The notes: generated by a model from the sequence alone, not told the origin. A stretch of DNA of 64,000 nucleotides from Phycisphaerae bacterium (GCA_028289375.1 JANQQK010000005.1:32042-96041), one strand, 5' to 3'. Positions 1-9,732 are shown, counted from the first letter of the stretch. Translations and numbers: made by a program.

Positions 1-1167
1 CTTCCGCGACTGCCGCGCTGCAAGCCGATGATCAACGTCTGGGACATCGCAGCCGTGTTCCTGCTTTCCGTGGTCGTCCTTGGCGACATCACCGGATTGC
101 CGCCATCGCCGATCTCGTCGCAGCTGACAGAAAAGTACGTCAAGATGATGGTCTTCGTCTTCTGCATGACGCGGCTTGCTGTGACCAAGCGCAATCTCAC
201 GATCGTCATCTGGACCCTGGTCCTGGGAAGCCTCTACATCGGTTACGACGCTTGGACCGCGCCGCGTGGTGCGTTCGCGCACGGTCGACTTGAATTCATC
301 GGTGGTCCGGATTTTCGACACTCGTCCGGTCTGGCGGCGCACATGGCAGCGATGCTGCCGATCATCGGCGCCTGTTTCATGACCACGAAACCATGGAAGT
401 TTCGCGCGGTCGCAGCCGCTGCCGGCGCACTCACCGTCAACACGGTTATTCTCTGCCGCACACGATCAGCCTTCATCGGTCTGGGCGTCGGTGCGGTGGT
501 CGCATTGCTGCTCGCCCCCAAACGTATGCGGATGAAAACCTACGGTGCGATCATCGTCGCCGGCATCTGCGCCTACGCCCTGACGGACGCGGCATTCTGG
601 GAACGAATGGCCACGCTCAGCGATCGCGATGCCCTCAATGCCGACAAGTCCGCCATGGGACGACTCGACATCTGGAAAGCCGCCGGCGAGATCATGACCG
701 AATATCCGATGGGCGTCGGCATCGGCAACTTCGCCTACACCATGCAAAAGACGCATCCGCACATCGGACGTCGCGCGGCCCACAACACGTTCGTACTCTG
801 CTTCACAGAACTCGGACTGCAGGGGCTGGTCTTCCTGCTGGTCATCGTCACCTCGTCGTTCTACTGTGCGTGGAAGAGTATTCAGATCGCCGACCGCACG
901 CACGACCCAACGTGGACGCGCTTCATGGGCTATGGGTTCATCCTCTCCATGGTGATTGGCCTGAGCGCCCAGATGTTCACGGAACGACTCTACACGGAAG
1001 CATTCTGGTGGATTCTCGCGCTGCCGACCTGTCTGCATCGCGTCGCCATTCGCGAAACCGAAGAGAAACGATTCGCTTTGATTCATGGACGATTTGCAAA
1101 CATCCAGTCATGGCAAGCCGCCGCGCCGTCGATCGCCCCGTATCCTGCACGTGGTGCATTCGCTTAG
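1..1167 (+). CDS. O-antigen ligase / polysaccharide polymerase-like membrane protein (5' end cut)
   Basis: The reading frame is open from the first base, so the true start lies left of the window; an in-frame ATG at 28 is internal or a late alternative. The product is a multi-spanning membrane protein with repeated hydrophobic segments and a large loop containing GRLDIWKAAGEIMTEYPMGV followed by GIGNF and a conserved HNTFV stretch. This loop pattern is that of the Wzy_C / O-antigen ligase family, which joins or polymerises undecaprenyl-linked glycans at the outer face of the inner membrane. It overlaps the next glycosyltransferase by 83 bases and heads an exopolysaccharide operon. Ligase versus polymerase cannot be told from sequence alone. 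Confidence 0.8.
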   Translation, partial: LPRLPRCKPMINVWDIAAVFLLSVVVLGDITGLPPSPISSQLTEKYVKMMVFVFCMTRLAVTKRNLTIVIWTLVLGSLYIGYDAWTAPRGAFAHGRLEFIGGPDFRHSSGLAAHMAAMLPIIGACFMTTKPWKFRAVAAAAGALTVNTVILCRTRSAFIGLGVGAVVALLLAPKRMRMKTYGAIIVAGICAYALTDAAFWERMATLSDRDALNADKSAMGRLDIWKAAGEIMTEYPMGVGIGNFAYTMQKTHPHIGRRAAHNTFVLCFTELGLQGLVFLLVIVTSSFYCAWKSIQIADRTHDPTWTRFMGYGFILSMVIGLSAQMFTERLYTEAFWWILALPTCLHRVAIRETEEKRFALIHGRFANIQSWQAAAPSIAPYPARGAFA

Positions 1168-2308
1168 CTGCGGCGGGATGGAAAAGGGGCTTGTCAGCCT
1201 GCTGCATGCCGACAGCATCGATCCGTCTCGACACGTGGTCTGCACCATGCGCGGCCCAGGTTTGCTCGCCGACGCATTGCCTGAAGCGACGCCGTGTGTC
1301 CCGCTGCATGCAGAATCCAAGGATCGATTCGCCGCATTGCGATTGGCCCGTCTGATTCGCGCGGTACGTCCAGACATCATCCACGCCCGTAACTTCAACA
1401 CATGGGCCGATACGCGGATCGCCGCCAAGCTTGCCCGCTTCGCCACCCGCAATGTTGCATTCGGTTTTCATGGGCTAGAAAGCGACCGAGGTTTTCTCGG
1501 CACGCAACGCATCCGCGCCCGCAGACTTCGTTTTCACCGCATACGGTTTACATCCGTCTCATACGCGGGCCGTGCGCAGCTGATGGAGCAGTTGTCAGTG
1601 CCGTACGACAACATCACCGTCCTCCGCAACGGAATCGATACCGGGGCGTTCTCACCAACGACGCAACGAATGTCGGTGGATGCTCGCCAACGCGTGGGCA
1701 TCGATCCGCGTGCATTCGTCGTCGTGACCGTCGCGTCCCTTGTGCCCGTCAAGGAACACGTCGCCATGCTTCGCGCCATCGCCGCAGCGCAGCCAAAGCC
1801 CGAACGCTGGACGTGGCTTGTGGTCGGTGAGGGTCCCATGAGTGATAAAGTCAAAGACGTTCTGAGGAACATCGAGAATCCGCCGCAAGTGATCTTCGCC
1901 GGGCGACAGGCGGATGTGCGACCCCACCTCCACGCTGCCGATGCCTTCCTGCTCGCCAGCCAGTATGAGCAGTTGAGCATTGCACTGCTTGAAGCGATGG
2001 CCGCCGGGTTGCCCGCCATCGTCACCGACGTCGGCGATCATGCCGACATCGTGCGTCATGGCGTCGATGGGTTTGTGGTTCGACCAGGTGACGGGCCATC
2101 GCTGTCGGCGTCATTGCAACGGATCGCGGCGGACAAGGATTGCCGCAAGAACATGGGGATCGCCGCACGACAACACATTCTCGATGCCCACAGCCTCGAA
2201 ACAACTTCTCGACAGTACGTGCGTTACTATCAGTCGTTCACACAGTCATCCGCGGAGCAGGATCAACCATGTGCGGCATCGCCGGCATCATCGCAGATCA
2301 CGGTCTGA
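1085..2308 (+). CDS. GT4 glycosyltransferase, exosortase/EPS-system type
   Basis: A 407-residue GT-B glycosyltransferase. The N-terminal half has RILHVVHSLSCGGMEKGLV, the glycine-rich acceptor-side loop typical of GT4 enzymes, and the C-terminal half has VLRNGIDTGAF, VVGEGP and the EQLSIALLEAMAAGLP nucleotide-sugar site (E-x7-E). The N-terminal GGMEKGLV pattern resembles the PEP-CTERM/EpsH1-associated sugar transferase group (Stp2-like), which is inference. It is cytoplasmic or membrane-associated and probably adds a sugar to a lipid-linked repeat unit. The start lies inside the upstream gene; a GTG at 1151 is a shorter alternative. The 3' end overlaps the amidotransferase by 40 bases, so the genes are probably translationally coupled. 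Confidence 0.85.
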   Translation: MDDLQTSSHGKPPRRRSPRILHVVHSLSCGGMEKGLVSLLHADSIDPSRHVVCTMRGPGLLADALPEATPCVPLHAESKDRFAALRLARLIRAVRPDIIHARNFNTWADTRIAAKLARFATRNVAFGFHGLESDRGFLGTQRIRARRLRFHRIRFTSVSYAGRAQLMEQLSVPYDNITVLRNGIDTGAFSPTTQRMSVDARQRVGIDPRAFVVVTVASLVPVKEHVAMLRAIAAAQPKPERWTWLVVGEGPMSDKVKDVLRNIENPPQVIFAGRQADVRPHLHAADAFLLASQYEQLSIALLEAMAAGLPAIVTDVGDHADIVRHGVDGFVVRPGDGPSLSASLQRIAADKDCRKNMGIAARQHILDAHSLETTSRQYVRYYQSFTQSSAEQDQPCAASPASSQITV

Positions 2309-4173
2309 CGCCGCACGAGCCGGCGGTGATGGACCGCATGCTCACGCGACTTGCCCACCGCGGTCCCGACGGACGCGCTGTGACGCGCACGGACCACGCG
2401 ATCCTCGGTCACACGCGCCTGGCCATCATCGATCCGCAGACCGGCCGGCAACCCATCGCCAACGAGCGCGGCACCACATTTCTGGTCGCCAACGGCGAGA
2501 TCTACAACCACCGCGAGCTTCGTCGGCAACTGGAATCGCGTGGACACACGTTCCGCACCCGTTCCGACTGCGAGACGATTCTGCATCTCTACGAAGATCA
2601 TGGACCAGATTGCGTCAACCACCTGCGCGGCATGTTCGCATTCGCCATTCTCGACACCGAGCGGCGTCGCCTCCTGCTCGCCCGCGACCCGTTGGGCATC
2701 AAGCCTCTCTATTATGCACGCACGCGCGAACATTGGTTGTTCGCGTCCCAACTCGATGCCCTGATGGCGCACCCGTCGATCCAGCGCGAAGTTGACTTGG
2801 AAGCGCTGCACGAATACCTCACGTTTCACTACGTACCCTCGCCCCGCACCATTCTCAAAGATGTCCACAAACTGCCGCCCGCCACGATCGCCGACATCAC
2901 TGACGACCGAATCCGACTCACCCGCTACTGGAATGTCGACTTCACGCCGGACGATGCACGCGCCGACCATGAATGGACGAGCGAAGCGCGCGAACGCCTC
3001 ACCGACGCCGTCCGCTCCCATCTCGATTCCGACGTGCCCGTCGGCGCATTTCTCAGTGGTGGCTTAGATTCCAGCTCCGTCGTACACACGATGGCTGGCT
3101 TGCAGCATGAACCGCTCCTCACGCACACGGTAGGATTCCACCACAGCAGGTTCGATGAGCGCGACGACGCACATCGATTGGCAGCCCAACTCGGCGCTGA
3201 CCATCTCGACCAGATCGTGACCCCCGATCCGCACGACATGACCAGCTTGGTCGCCCGCGCATTCGATGAACCTTTTGCCGACCCCAGCGCCATCCCGACC
3301 TTCTACGCCAGTCGGCTCGCGCGCAAACGTGTCAAAACGCTGCTTTCCGGCGACGGCGGAGACGAAACCCTCGCCGGTTACACACGCTACGTCCAGATGC
3401 ATCGCCAAGCCAGCATCCGTCGACACATCGCACACCCGCCGCTTAACCGTTTCCTCCGCGCTGGCTTTCGATCCATTCCGCGTCGAATGCGCGCCCTCTC
3501 CGACAATCTCACCGCCGACACCGACCGCGCGCATTATCTTAACGTGGCCTGGTACCACCCATACGACACCCTGCGACTGCTCAACGACGACACCGCCACA
3601 TCGATCGTCGATCACGATCCGTTCGATGTCATCCGCAACGCCCTCGTCGACACCACAACGGCCGATCCGGTTAGTCGCTGTCAACATGCGGACATACGCA
3701 CTTGGCTCGCCGACGGCGTCCTCTGCAAAGTCGACCGCGCCGCGATGTCCAACAGCCTCGAGGTCCGCGTCCCGCTTCTGGATACCGAGTGGGTCGCATT
3801 CGCCGCTCGCCTGCCCAACCGACTCAAGATCACCGGCAATCGCGGCAAACACCTGCTGCGCACCATGATGCGATCCGCCCTGGGTGATGCGGTCACCGAC
3901 CGACGCAAGAAGGGATTCGAAGTCCCACTCCACGACTGGTTCCGCGGTCCGCTCAACGACCTGACCAGCGACTTGCTGCTGCGGCCTGACGCACGAATCC
4001 ACACATGGTTGGAGCGGTGTGAAGTTCAAGCACTCTACGAGAATCACAAACGCCGCCGATCCAACAACGGCCCGCGACTCTGGTCACTGCTCATGCTGGA
4101 ATTGTGGGCCCAACAACATCTCCAGCCGCCAACGACGAGCGTGGATACACACGAGATGATGACCACGCCATGA
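2269..4173 (+). CDS. Asparagine-synthase-type amidotransferase (exosortase-associated group)
   Basis: The start at 2269 is fixed by the required N-terminal MCGIAGI, whose Cys2 is the glutaminase nucleophile after Met removal, and by a GGAG ribosome site just upstream. A class-II glutamine amidotransferase domain (residues 1 to about 210, with RGPDG and NGEIYNH) is followed by the ATP-pyrophosphatase synthetase domain with the PP-loop FLSGGLDSSSV (about residue 265) and SGDGGDE. Length (634 residues) is normal for AsnB. In exopolysaccharide/exosortase loci such proteins are thought to amidate a sugar acid or other glycan group rather than make free asparagine; that role here rests on context. 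Its stop overlaps the next ATG (ATGA). Confidence 0.88.
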   Translation: MCGIAGIIADHGLTPHEPAVMDRMLTRLAHRGPDGRAVTRTDHAILGHTRLAIIDPQTGRQPIANERGTTFLVANGEIYNHRELRRQLESRGHTFRTRSDCETILHLYEDHGPDCVNHLRGMFAFAILDTERRRLLLARDPLGIKPLYYARTREHWLFASQLDALMAHPSIQREVDLEALHEYLTFHYVPSPRTILKDVHKLPPATIADITDDRIRLTRYWNVDFTPDDARADHEWTSEARERLTDAVRSHLDSDVPVGAFLSGGLDSSSVVHTMAGLQHEPLLTHTVGFHHSRFDERDDAHRLAAQLGADHLDQIVTPDPHDMTSLVARAFDEPFADPSAIPTFYASRLARKRVKTLLSGDGGDETLAGYTRYVQMHRQASIRRHIAHPPLNRFLRAGFRSIPRRMRALSDNLTADTDRAHYLNVAWYHPYDTLRLLNDDTATSIVDHDPFDVIRNALVDTTTADPVSRCQHADIRTWLADGVLCKVDRAAMSNSLEVRVPLLDTEWVAFAARLPNRLKITGNRGKHLLRTMMRSALGDAVTDRRKKGFEVPLHDWFRGPLNDLTSDLLLRPDARIHTWLERCEVQALYENHKRRRSNNGPRLWSLLMLELWAQQHLQPPTTSVDTHEMMTTP

Positions 4174-5354
4174 ACATCGCGTCACTCAGCCTTTGCTACC
4201 CGTCACCGACAACGCCCAACGCAGGCGTCTTCGTCGAAAGGCGACTCGCCGCCCTCGCAGACGTCGCCAGCGTGTACGTCTTCAATCCCGTTCCCGCACC
4301 CGTCTGGTCGCGCCGGTCACGGACGACCACAAGCGACGGTCCGCCAAGCGTCACACACGTCCCCATGCCCTACATCCCGGGCTTGTCTCTACCGGTCAAT
4401 CCCCAACTCTACGCCCACGCCGTCATGCGCGTGATCCGCGAAGCACATAACCCCAACCGCTTCGACCTCATCGATGCCCATTTCAGCTTCCCAGACGCCG
4501 TCGCCGCGGCCACGATCGCTCGAACCCTCAACATCCCCTACACCGTCACCCTCCGCGGCCTGCTCGCCAAGTACACACGCAGCCTGCTCACGCGTCGCAG
4601 CGTCCTCAACGCGCTCCACAACGCCGCCGCCATCATCACCGTATCCGACGACCTCAGGACGCAAGCCATTCGCCTCGGCATTCCCGAGGAACGCATGACG
4701 GTCGTCCCCAATGGCATTGACACGTCCGTCTTCCACCCGAGTGACCGCAGCTCTGCCCGAAGCGAATTCGGGCGCCACGCTGACGATGTCATTTTGTTGA
4801 CCGTCGGTCATCTCTGCCCCCGCAAGGGCGTGCATCGCGTGCTCGAAATCCTCCCTGACCTGATCACGCGGCACCCGCGACTGCAATACGTCGTCGTCGG
4901 TGACGATGCGGCCGAGCCCGCCTTCCGAAGACAGCTCCAGCAGCGCGTCGCCGACAGCGGACTCCAATCGCGCGTCACCTTCACAGGCCATCTACCACCC
5001 GTTGACATCGCCCGCTGGATGAGCGCAGCCGACCTATTCGTCCTGCCCACCATCAACGAAGGATGGTGCAACGTTCTCCATGAAGCTGTCGCCTGCCGAA
5101 TCCCGGTCGTCACCACCGACGTCGGGGGAAACCGCGAAATCGTCGGAACCGACCAGGGCACCATCATCCCGCCAGACGATCCGTCCGCCCTCGCCGCTGC
5201 CATCACCAAGCAGCTCGCCAGACCTGCACAAACCCCGATTTCAGCACTGGCATCCCGTTCCTGGGCAAACGTCGCATCCGAAGTTCTCGCTGTTTTCGAC
5301 ACTGTCCGCGCCCGACAACCGCTTCCAACTGCCCTTCACTCAACAGCCCACTGA
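4170..5354 (+). CDS. GT4 glycosyltransferase
   Basis: 394 residues. The start was chosen at 4170 because the ATG overlaps the upstream TGA (ATGA) and gives the standard N-terminus MNIASLSLCYPSPTTPNAG. Seen motifs are LRGLLAKYTR, VPNGIDTSVFHPS, VGHLCPRKGVHRVLEILP and the donor site LFVLPTINEGWCNVLHEA with downstream TTDVGGNREIV, all typical of the GT-B fold of family GT4. The gene is the fourth in a tightly packed operon, so it probably adds another sugar to the same exported glycan. Donor and acceptor cannot be predicted. Confidence 0.85.
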   Translation: MNIASLSLCYPSPTTPNAGVFVERRLAALADVASVYVFNPVPAPVWSRRSRTTTSDGPPSVTHVPMPYIPGLSLPVNPQLYAHAVMRVIREAHNPNRFDLIDAHFSFPDAVAAATIARTLNIPYTVTLRGLLAKYTRSLLTRRSVLNALHNAAAIITVSDDLRTQAIRLGIPEERMTVVPNGIDTSVFHPSDRSSARSEFGRHADDVILLTVGHLCPRKGVHRVLEILPDLITRHPRLQYVVVGDDAAEPAFRRQLQQRVADSGLQSRVTFTGHLPPVDIARWMSAADLFVLPTINEGWCNVLHEAVACRIPVVTTDVGGNREIVGTDQGTIIPPDDPSALAAAITKQLARPAQTPISALASRSWANVASEVLAVFDTVRARQPLPTALHSTAH

Positions 5355-5368
5355 CCCGATATCCACGT

Positions 5369-6238
5369 ATGGACACTTCCATCGCCACAACGATGCGTCC
5401 CGAAGTCTGGAAGGACCTGGACACCGACCGATACGAACGCCTCGGCACCGGCTCCTGGGACGCGTGGGGTCCCGAACTCGGCCCCCTTGAAGACGCCATC
5501 GAAGACTGGAAGCAGCAGCTCGCCGGCATCGACAAACCGTGGCTGTGCTGGTGCGTCAGCGATCGCTTCTGCCGAATCCAGCAGCGCATCGTGGCTGAGT
5601 TCGGTTGGACGCCGGTTGTCAGCGGCGATCCCCGTGCGGAATCGCCGACGGTCCTCCCCGGCTCCGTCCCGCTCGATGTCAACCGCCTGCTCAAACTTCC
5701 AACCATCTGGCACGTTTTCGTGCCCGAATTCACCTACGCCATCGCTCCACGACTCGCGTTCTGGCACGCCGACCTGCTCGTCAGCCGCCGCCACATGGAA
5801 TACCTCGTTCGCATCATCGACAACCTCAAGGAAGGCGAGTCCGCCGCATGCCGGCATCGCGGATGGTGGCTCAACACCACCCAGGCATGCCCCGCGCTCG
5901 TCGCCGCCACCACACGCGAAGCCAGCCGCGATCAGTGGCGATGCGGGTGCAGTTGGTGGCGGTGGTTCTCAAAGCACCCCAATTTCCGAGACGACTACGC
6001 ATGCAACGAACATACATGGGACACAGGCCGCGGCATCTGGTACTGGGCCAGGAACCATGATGGCCCCGTCAAACGCATCGTTCCCGATGAAACCGGACAT
6101 TGCCGCATGCCGTGGCAAAAGTGGAAAGGCCGCATGAGCAAAGCCGAGTCGATGATCGCCGACAACGATGTTGATGCGGTCGTCCGCAAATTGGGCATCG
6201 AGGATCTCGACGATCGCGACTTGCCCGCGTCACCCTGA
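5369..6238 (+). CDS. Unknown Trp/Cys-rich protein in the EPS operon
   Basis: 289 residues, not recognised. No signal peptide or membrane segment is visible. The second half is unusually rich in Trp, Cys and His (for example CRHRGWWLN, CGCSWWRWFSKH, WDTGRGIWYWARN and CRMPWQKWKGRM), and the first half has CWCVSDRFC. The paired cysteines could bind metal. It starts 14 bases after the upstream glycosyltransferase and stops 24 bases before the VanZ-like gene, so it belongs to the glycan operon and is probably accessory to its synthesis or export. The ribosome site is weak, consistent with coupled translation. No function is claimed. Confidence 0.7.
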   Translation: MDTSIATTMRPEVWKDLDTDRYERLGTGSWDAWGPELGPLEDAIEDWKQQLAGIDKPWLCWCVSDRFCRIQQRIVAEFGWTPVVSGDPRAESPTVLPGSVPLDVNRLLKLPTIWHVFVPEFTYAIAPRLAFWHADLLVSRRHMEYLVRIIDNLKEGESAACRHRGWWLNTTQACPALVAATTREASRDQWRCGCSWWRWFSKHPNFRDDYACNEHTWDTGRGIWYWARNHDGPVKRIVPDETGHCRMPWQKWKGRMSKAESMIADNDVDAVVRKLGIEDLDDRDLPASP

Positions 6239-6262
6239 TCACCACCAAGGATCGACCCAATC

Positions 6263-7750
6263 ATGAAACGCCGCTGGATCGATCTCATTACGTTCGGCTA
6301 CTTCGCCCTCATCGCGTACACGAGTCTCGTCCCCTTCGACTTCTCCGCATCCGCACCCGTCGCCGACGTCCCCCGATTCTTCGGCGTCGCCGTGACCATC
6401 GCCGGACTGCCCGACATCCTCAGCAACCTCGCCCTGTATATGCCATTGGGCCTGCTGCTCCGCACGAGCCTCGCACGTCGTCGATACACACCCGTCATCT
6501 CCGCCGTCGTCGCGATCTTCTTCGCCGCCGCCCTGAGTTTCGCCGTCGAACTGGCGCAGACGTACTCGCTTTCGCGGATATCGTCCCTCGCCGACGTCTG
6601 CTGCAACGTCATCGGCGCCGCCATCGGCGTCCTCGTCTTCACACCCGAGTCCATCATCATGCGCAATCTGCTGCGCACGCTCGAATCCGAGTTCGCCAAT
6701 CGCACCGCCACAAGCGCCGCCATCGCATGGACCTTTGCCATCCTGTTCACATCGCTCGCGCCCTACGACCTGACCATGGACGTTTCGCTCCTCCTCGATT
6801 CCGTCAAGAGCGCCGACGTCATCCCCTTTGCCCGGACCGACACCCTTCTCGCCACGCTTCAATCCGACCCGCTCAACCTCACCGCCGCCAGCGCGCTGTG
6901 GAACACCCGCCTCGACTACGTCGCCGACGTCTTGATGTTCGCCATTCTTGCAGCCTTCGTCTCCCACAACGCCCGCGCCGATCGTCAGCCCATCCTCGCC
7001 CGCATCGCCACGACCGTCGCCGTGACCACCGCGATCGCAAGCGTCGTCACATTGGCCCCCGTCTTCATTCGTTCGCTCAACGTCGATGCGACCCGACTGC
7101 TGACACGACTGACAGGTGCGATCCCCGTCGCGATCATTTTCGGCCTCCGCAGCACCATCCAACCGTCAAAACTGAAGCAGATTCAACCCGTAATGCTGGC
7201 AGGCGGCGCAGTCCTCGCGTTGGCGTTCGTCACCGCACGAGCACTGGTGCCGTTCCAGCTCGAACTGCACAACGCCATGACCCGCATCGCCGCGATCGAA
7301 TGGATTCCCTTCCACTCATATTCACTGACCCAACTGCCAGCCGCCATTACCGACATCGTGCACAAGTCATCGCGGTTCTTCGCACTGGGTGTGTTGATTG
7401 CCGCCCGACGGCAACGCACCGGTCGCCGCGTGCAAGCGCATCACCTTGCGGCGTTCACACTCGTCGTCGCCGCATTCATCACCATTCTGGAAATCACCCA
7501 ACTCGCCATCCCAGGCCGCGTCCCCGCCACCACCGACATCCTCGTCGCCGCCGCCGCCACATACGCCGGATTGCACATGGGTCGCGCGGTCTGGAGTGGC
7601 TTCGACGGTGGGACCAGCCACGCAATTAGCGAGACTTCCGTCAGTGCCGTGCTCAATGTTCCGATCCCACCACCCACCACGGATGAGCCCGACCTGGCGA
7701 TGGCGACATCAGGCCGCACATCTGACGCGCGCCATTCGCAATGCGTATGA
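6263..7750 (+). CDS. VanZ-like multi-domain membrane protein
   Basis: 495 residues with about ten hydrophobic segments. The N-terminal third matches the VanZ-like pattern: an entry helix ending LVPFDF, then DILSNLALYMPLGLLLR, ELAQTYSLSR and SLADVCCNVIGAAIGV. Related stretches recur: LAPYDL followed by DYVADVLMFAILAAF in the middle, and LVPFQL followed by EWIPF, LEITQLAIPGR and TTDILVAAAATY at the end. It therefore looks like a tandem of VanZ-type units, much longer than the usual 150-200 residues. VanZ family members are membrane proteins of poorly defined role, known from teicoplanin resistance and common in exosortase/EPS loci. An AAGGA ribosome site precedes the ATG. It is the last gene of the operon and converges on the next gene. 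Confidence 0.75.
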   Translation: MKRRWIDLITFGYFALIAYTSLVPFDFSASAPVADVPRFFGVAVTIAGLPDILSNLALYMPLGLLLRTSLARRRYTPVISAVVAIFFAAALSFAVELAQTYSLSRISSLADVCCNVIGAAIGVLVFTPESIIMRNLLRTLESEFANRTATSAAIAWTFAILFTSLAPYDLTMDVSLLLDSVKSADVIPFARTDTLLATLQSDPLNLTAASALWNTRLDYVADVLMFAILAAFVSHNARADRQPILARIATTVAVTTAIASVVTLAPVFIRSLNVDATRLLTRLTGAIPVAIIFGLRSTIQPSKLKQIQPVMLAGGAVLALAFVTARALVPFQLELHNAMTRIAAIEWIPFHSYSLTQLPAAITDIVHKSSRFFALGVLIAARRQRTGRRVQAHHLAAFTLVVAAFITILEITQLAIPGRVPATTDILVAAAATYAGLHMGRAVWSGFDGGTSHAISETSVSAVLNVPIPPPTTDEPDLAMATSGRTSDARHSQCV

Positions 7751-7770
7751 ATCGCAACAATCAACACTCG

Positions 7771-9540
7771 TCATGTTGTCGTTGTGTTTGAACAGGACAC
7801 ACTCGACGACCGACCGACGTTCCGTCGAAACCGGATCGGGCAAAACCGCAGGCTCATCCAGCAAAGCCCCAGCAATACCATCCCGACCCCGCCACCGCCA
7901 CAAACCGGCATCGTCTGCGGGGCTGCAGACTCAGTCGACTCCTCCTGAGGAGTTTCCGCAGGTGTCACCGGCTGTTCAAACGGAAGCTCATCCGTCAGTT
8001 CGACCGGTTCGACATCGATGGGCCCGACAGGATCCCCCGGCTCATCGGACAATGGCGGCAATGGCTCGGGCGCGACCTGATCGGATTCGTCGATCGGCAG
8101 TGTCTGCGAGTCGTCGCATTCATCGCCCATTCCGTCGCCGTCTGCATCGGCCTGCTCCGGATTGAACCAATTGGGACAGTTGTCCACGTCGCCACAGATG
8201 CCATCGCCATCCGCGTCATCGTCCGGATCAGCCGGACACGGGTCGCACGGGTCACCCGCACCATCAGCATCCGTGTCGCGCTGAATCGTGTTGGAAATGT
8301 CGGGGCAGTTGTCCACGTCCGCACAGTGTCCGTCCCCGTCCATGTCGTCCTCGGGCGAGTTCGGGCAGTTATCGCACGCATCGCCGTCCCCGTCCTGATC
8401 AGCATCCGCTTGATCCGGGTTGGCTATGTGTCGGCAGTTGTCCACTTCTGCACAGTGCCCGTCCTCGTCCATGTCGTTGAACGCGTCGACCGGGCAGTCA
8501 TCACAGATGTCACCAATGCCGTCGACATCTTCGTCATATTGATTCGCGTTCCACTGCTCCGGACAATTGTCGACGTCGTCGCAATGCCCATCGCCGTCGG
8601 TGTCCGGACAGAAGTCACATGCGTCACCGATACCATCCATGTCGCTGTCGATCTGATCCGCGTTAGGCGTGTTCGGGCAGTTATCGAAGTTGCCGCAGAT
8701 TCGATCGTCGTCCTCGTCGCCACCTTCCGATTCTGCACATGTGTCACACGCATCACCGACACCGTCAGCATCGAAATCCTCCTGATCCGGATTGTATCTC
8801 CCGGGACAGTTGTCGATGTGGTCGCAAATGTCGTCATTGTCCGGGTCATTCTCGATGGCCGTCGGGCAGGGATCGCAGACGTCTCCCAAGCCATCATTGT
8901 CCAGATCTGCCTGGTCCGCGTTGGCGTCAAACCTGCAGTTGTCCAATTCGTCCACAACACCATCGAGGTCTGCATCATACGCATCAGGCCAATCTGGTGG
9001 CGGATCTCCAACGATCGTGAAGGTCACTCCGTCATCGAAGGTCTCGTAGTGTCCGGTGATGCTGAAGCTGTCCACGCCGACTTCTCCAGTGTGGCCGATC
9101 GCTGCGAGCGTCTCGCTGCTTGGGAGGACCAACAGCGTCGGCGTCGTCAAGAAGGCTGAGTACCTTGCTCGAACCACAAATGTCGCAATTTCGACCGTCT
9201 CGCCCGGTGGAATGTGGGATATCGCGTCCTTTGCCAAATCACCCCAATAAGCGGCCTGCGGATTGGGTAGAGCTGTTGTCGCGAAATAGGTCTCGGGATC
9301 ACCGAGGCCTTCCCGCCAAGTGAAGTTTGAGACCTCAAGCGTCGGCGGATACAGCAGATAGAGCGAAATAAAATCGAAATCGATGCCACTTCCGCTCGTG
9401 TCCGTAAAGCTGATTACGACCTCAGTCGGAACGTTCAATCCCAGCGTGGTCGGCGAATAGCTGACCTCAATCTGGCCACGAACCTCAGGCGAAAACACCA
9501 AAGCCACGAGCAGACCGGCGGCGACTTGCTTGACCATCAT
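7771..9540 (-). CDS. Secreted thrombospondin type 3 repeat (calcium-binding) protein
   Basis: 589 residues. The start at 9540 is set by AAGGAG seven bases upstream and yields a clear signal peptide ending near FSPEVRGQ; longer in-frame starts are unlikely. Residues about 25-190 form a beta-rich domain, possibly cohesin-like. It is followed by at least seven thrombospondin type 3 units of the form DNCP...NPDQ.D.D.DG.GD.CD, with acidic loops that bind calcium. A Pro/Glu-rich linker leads to a tail with MPVCGGGG, a hydrophobic stretch and an Arg cluster (RFRR), reminiscent of MYXO-CTERM/GlyGly-CTERM sorting tails but followed by about 15 further residues. Probably exported and surface-attached; the ligand is unknown. 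Confidence 0.85.
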   Translation of the reverse strand: MMVKQVAAGLLVALVFSPEVRGQIEVSYSPTTLGLNVPTEVVISFTDTSGSGIDFDFISLYLLYPPTLEVSNFTWREGLGDPETYFATTALPNPQAAYWGDLAKDAISHIPPGETVEIATFVVRARYSAFLTTPTLLVLPSSETLAAIGHTGEVGVDSFSITGHYETFDDGVTFTIVGDPPPDWPDAYDADLDGVVDELDNCRFDANADQADLDNDGLGDVCDPCPTAIENDPDNDDICDHIDNCPGRYNPDQEDFDADGVGDACDTCAESEGGDEDDDRICGNFDNCPNTPNADQIDSDMDGIGDACDFCPDTDGDGHCDDVDNCPEQWNANQYDEDVDGIGDICDDCPVDAFNDMDEDGHCAEVDNCRHIANPDQADADQDGDGDACDNCPNSPEDDMDGDGHCADVDNCPDISNTIQRDTDADGAGDPCDPCPADPDDDADGDGICGDVDNCPNWFNPEQADADGDGMGDECDDSQTLPIDESDQVAPEPLPPLSDEPGDPVGPIDVEPVELTDELPFEQPVTPAETPQEESTESAAPQTMPVCGGGGVGMVLLGLCWMSLRFCPIRFRRNVGRSSSVSCSNTTTT

Positions 9541-9732
9541 GCGGAAGCTCCTTGCATGAAAACGTTCACACCGCCCAAGCCTCTGGCGCGCCCCAACGCG
9601 CTCGCCCAGCGCAGTGTCATCTCCGTTCATGCCGTCACCTGCGGACACGAATTCTTACACGAAATGTCCGAAAATCTCGCCGATTGGCCCATCGAATTGT
9701 GGCATACCCCAAAACGAGTAGCGCATCTTCCC

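Noticed and set aside
8100..8960. Regularly spaced short repeats resembling a repeat array
   Set aside because: They encode the thrombospondin type 3 units on the minus strand; spacing is codon-based and variable, not CRISPR.
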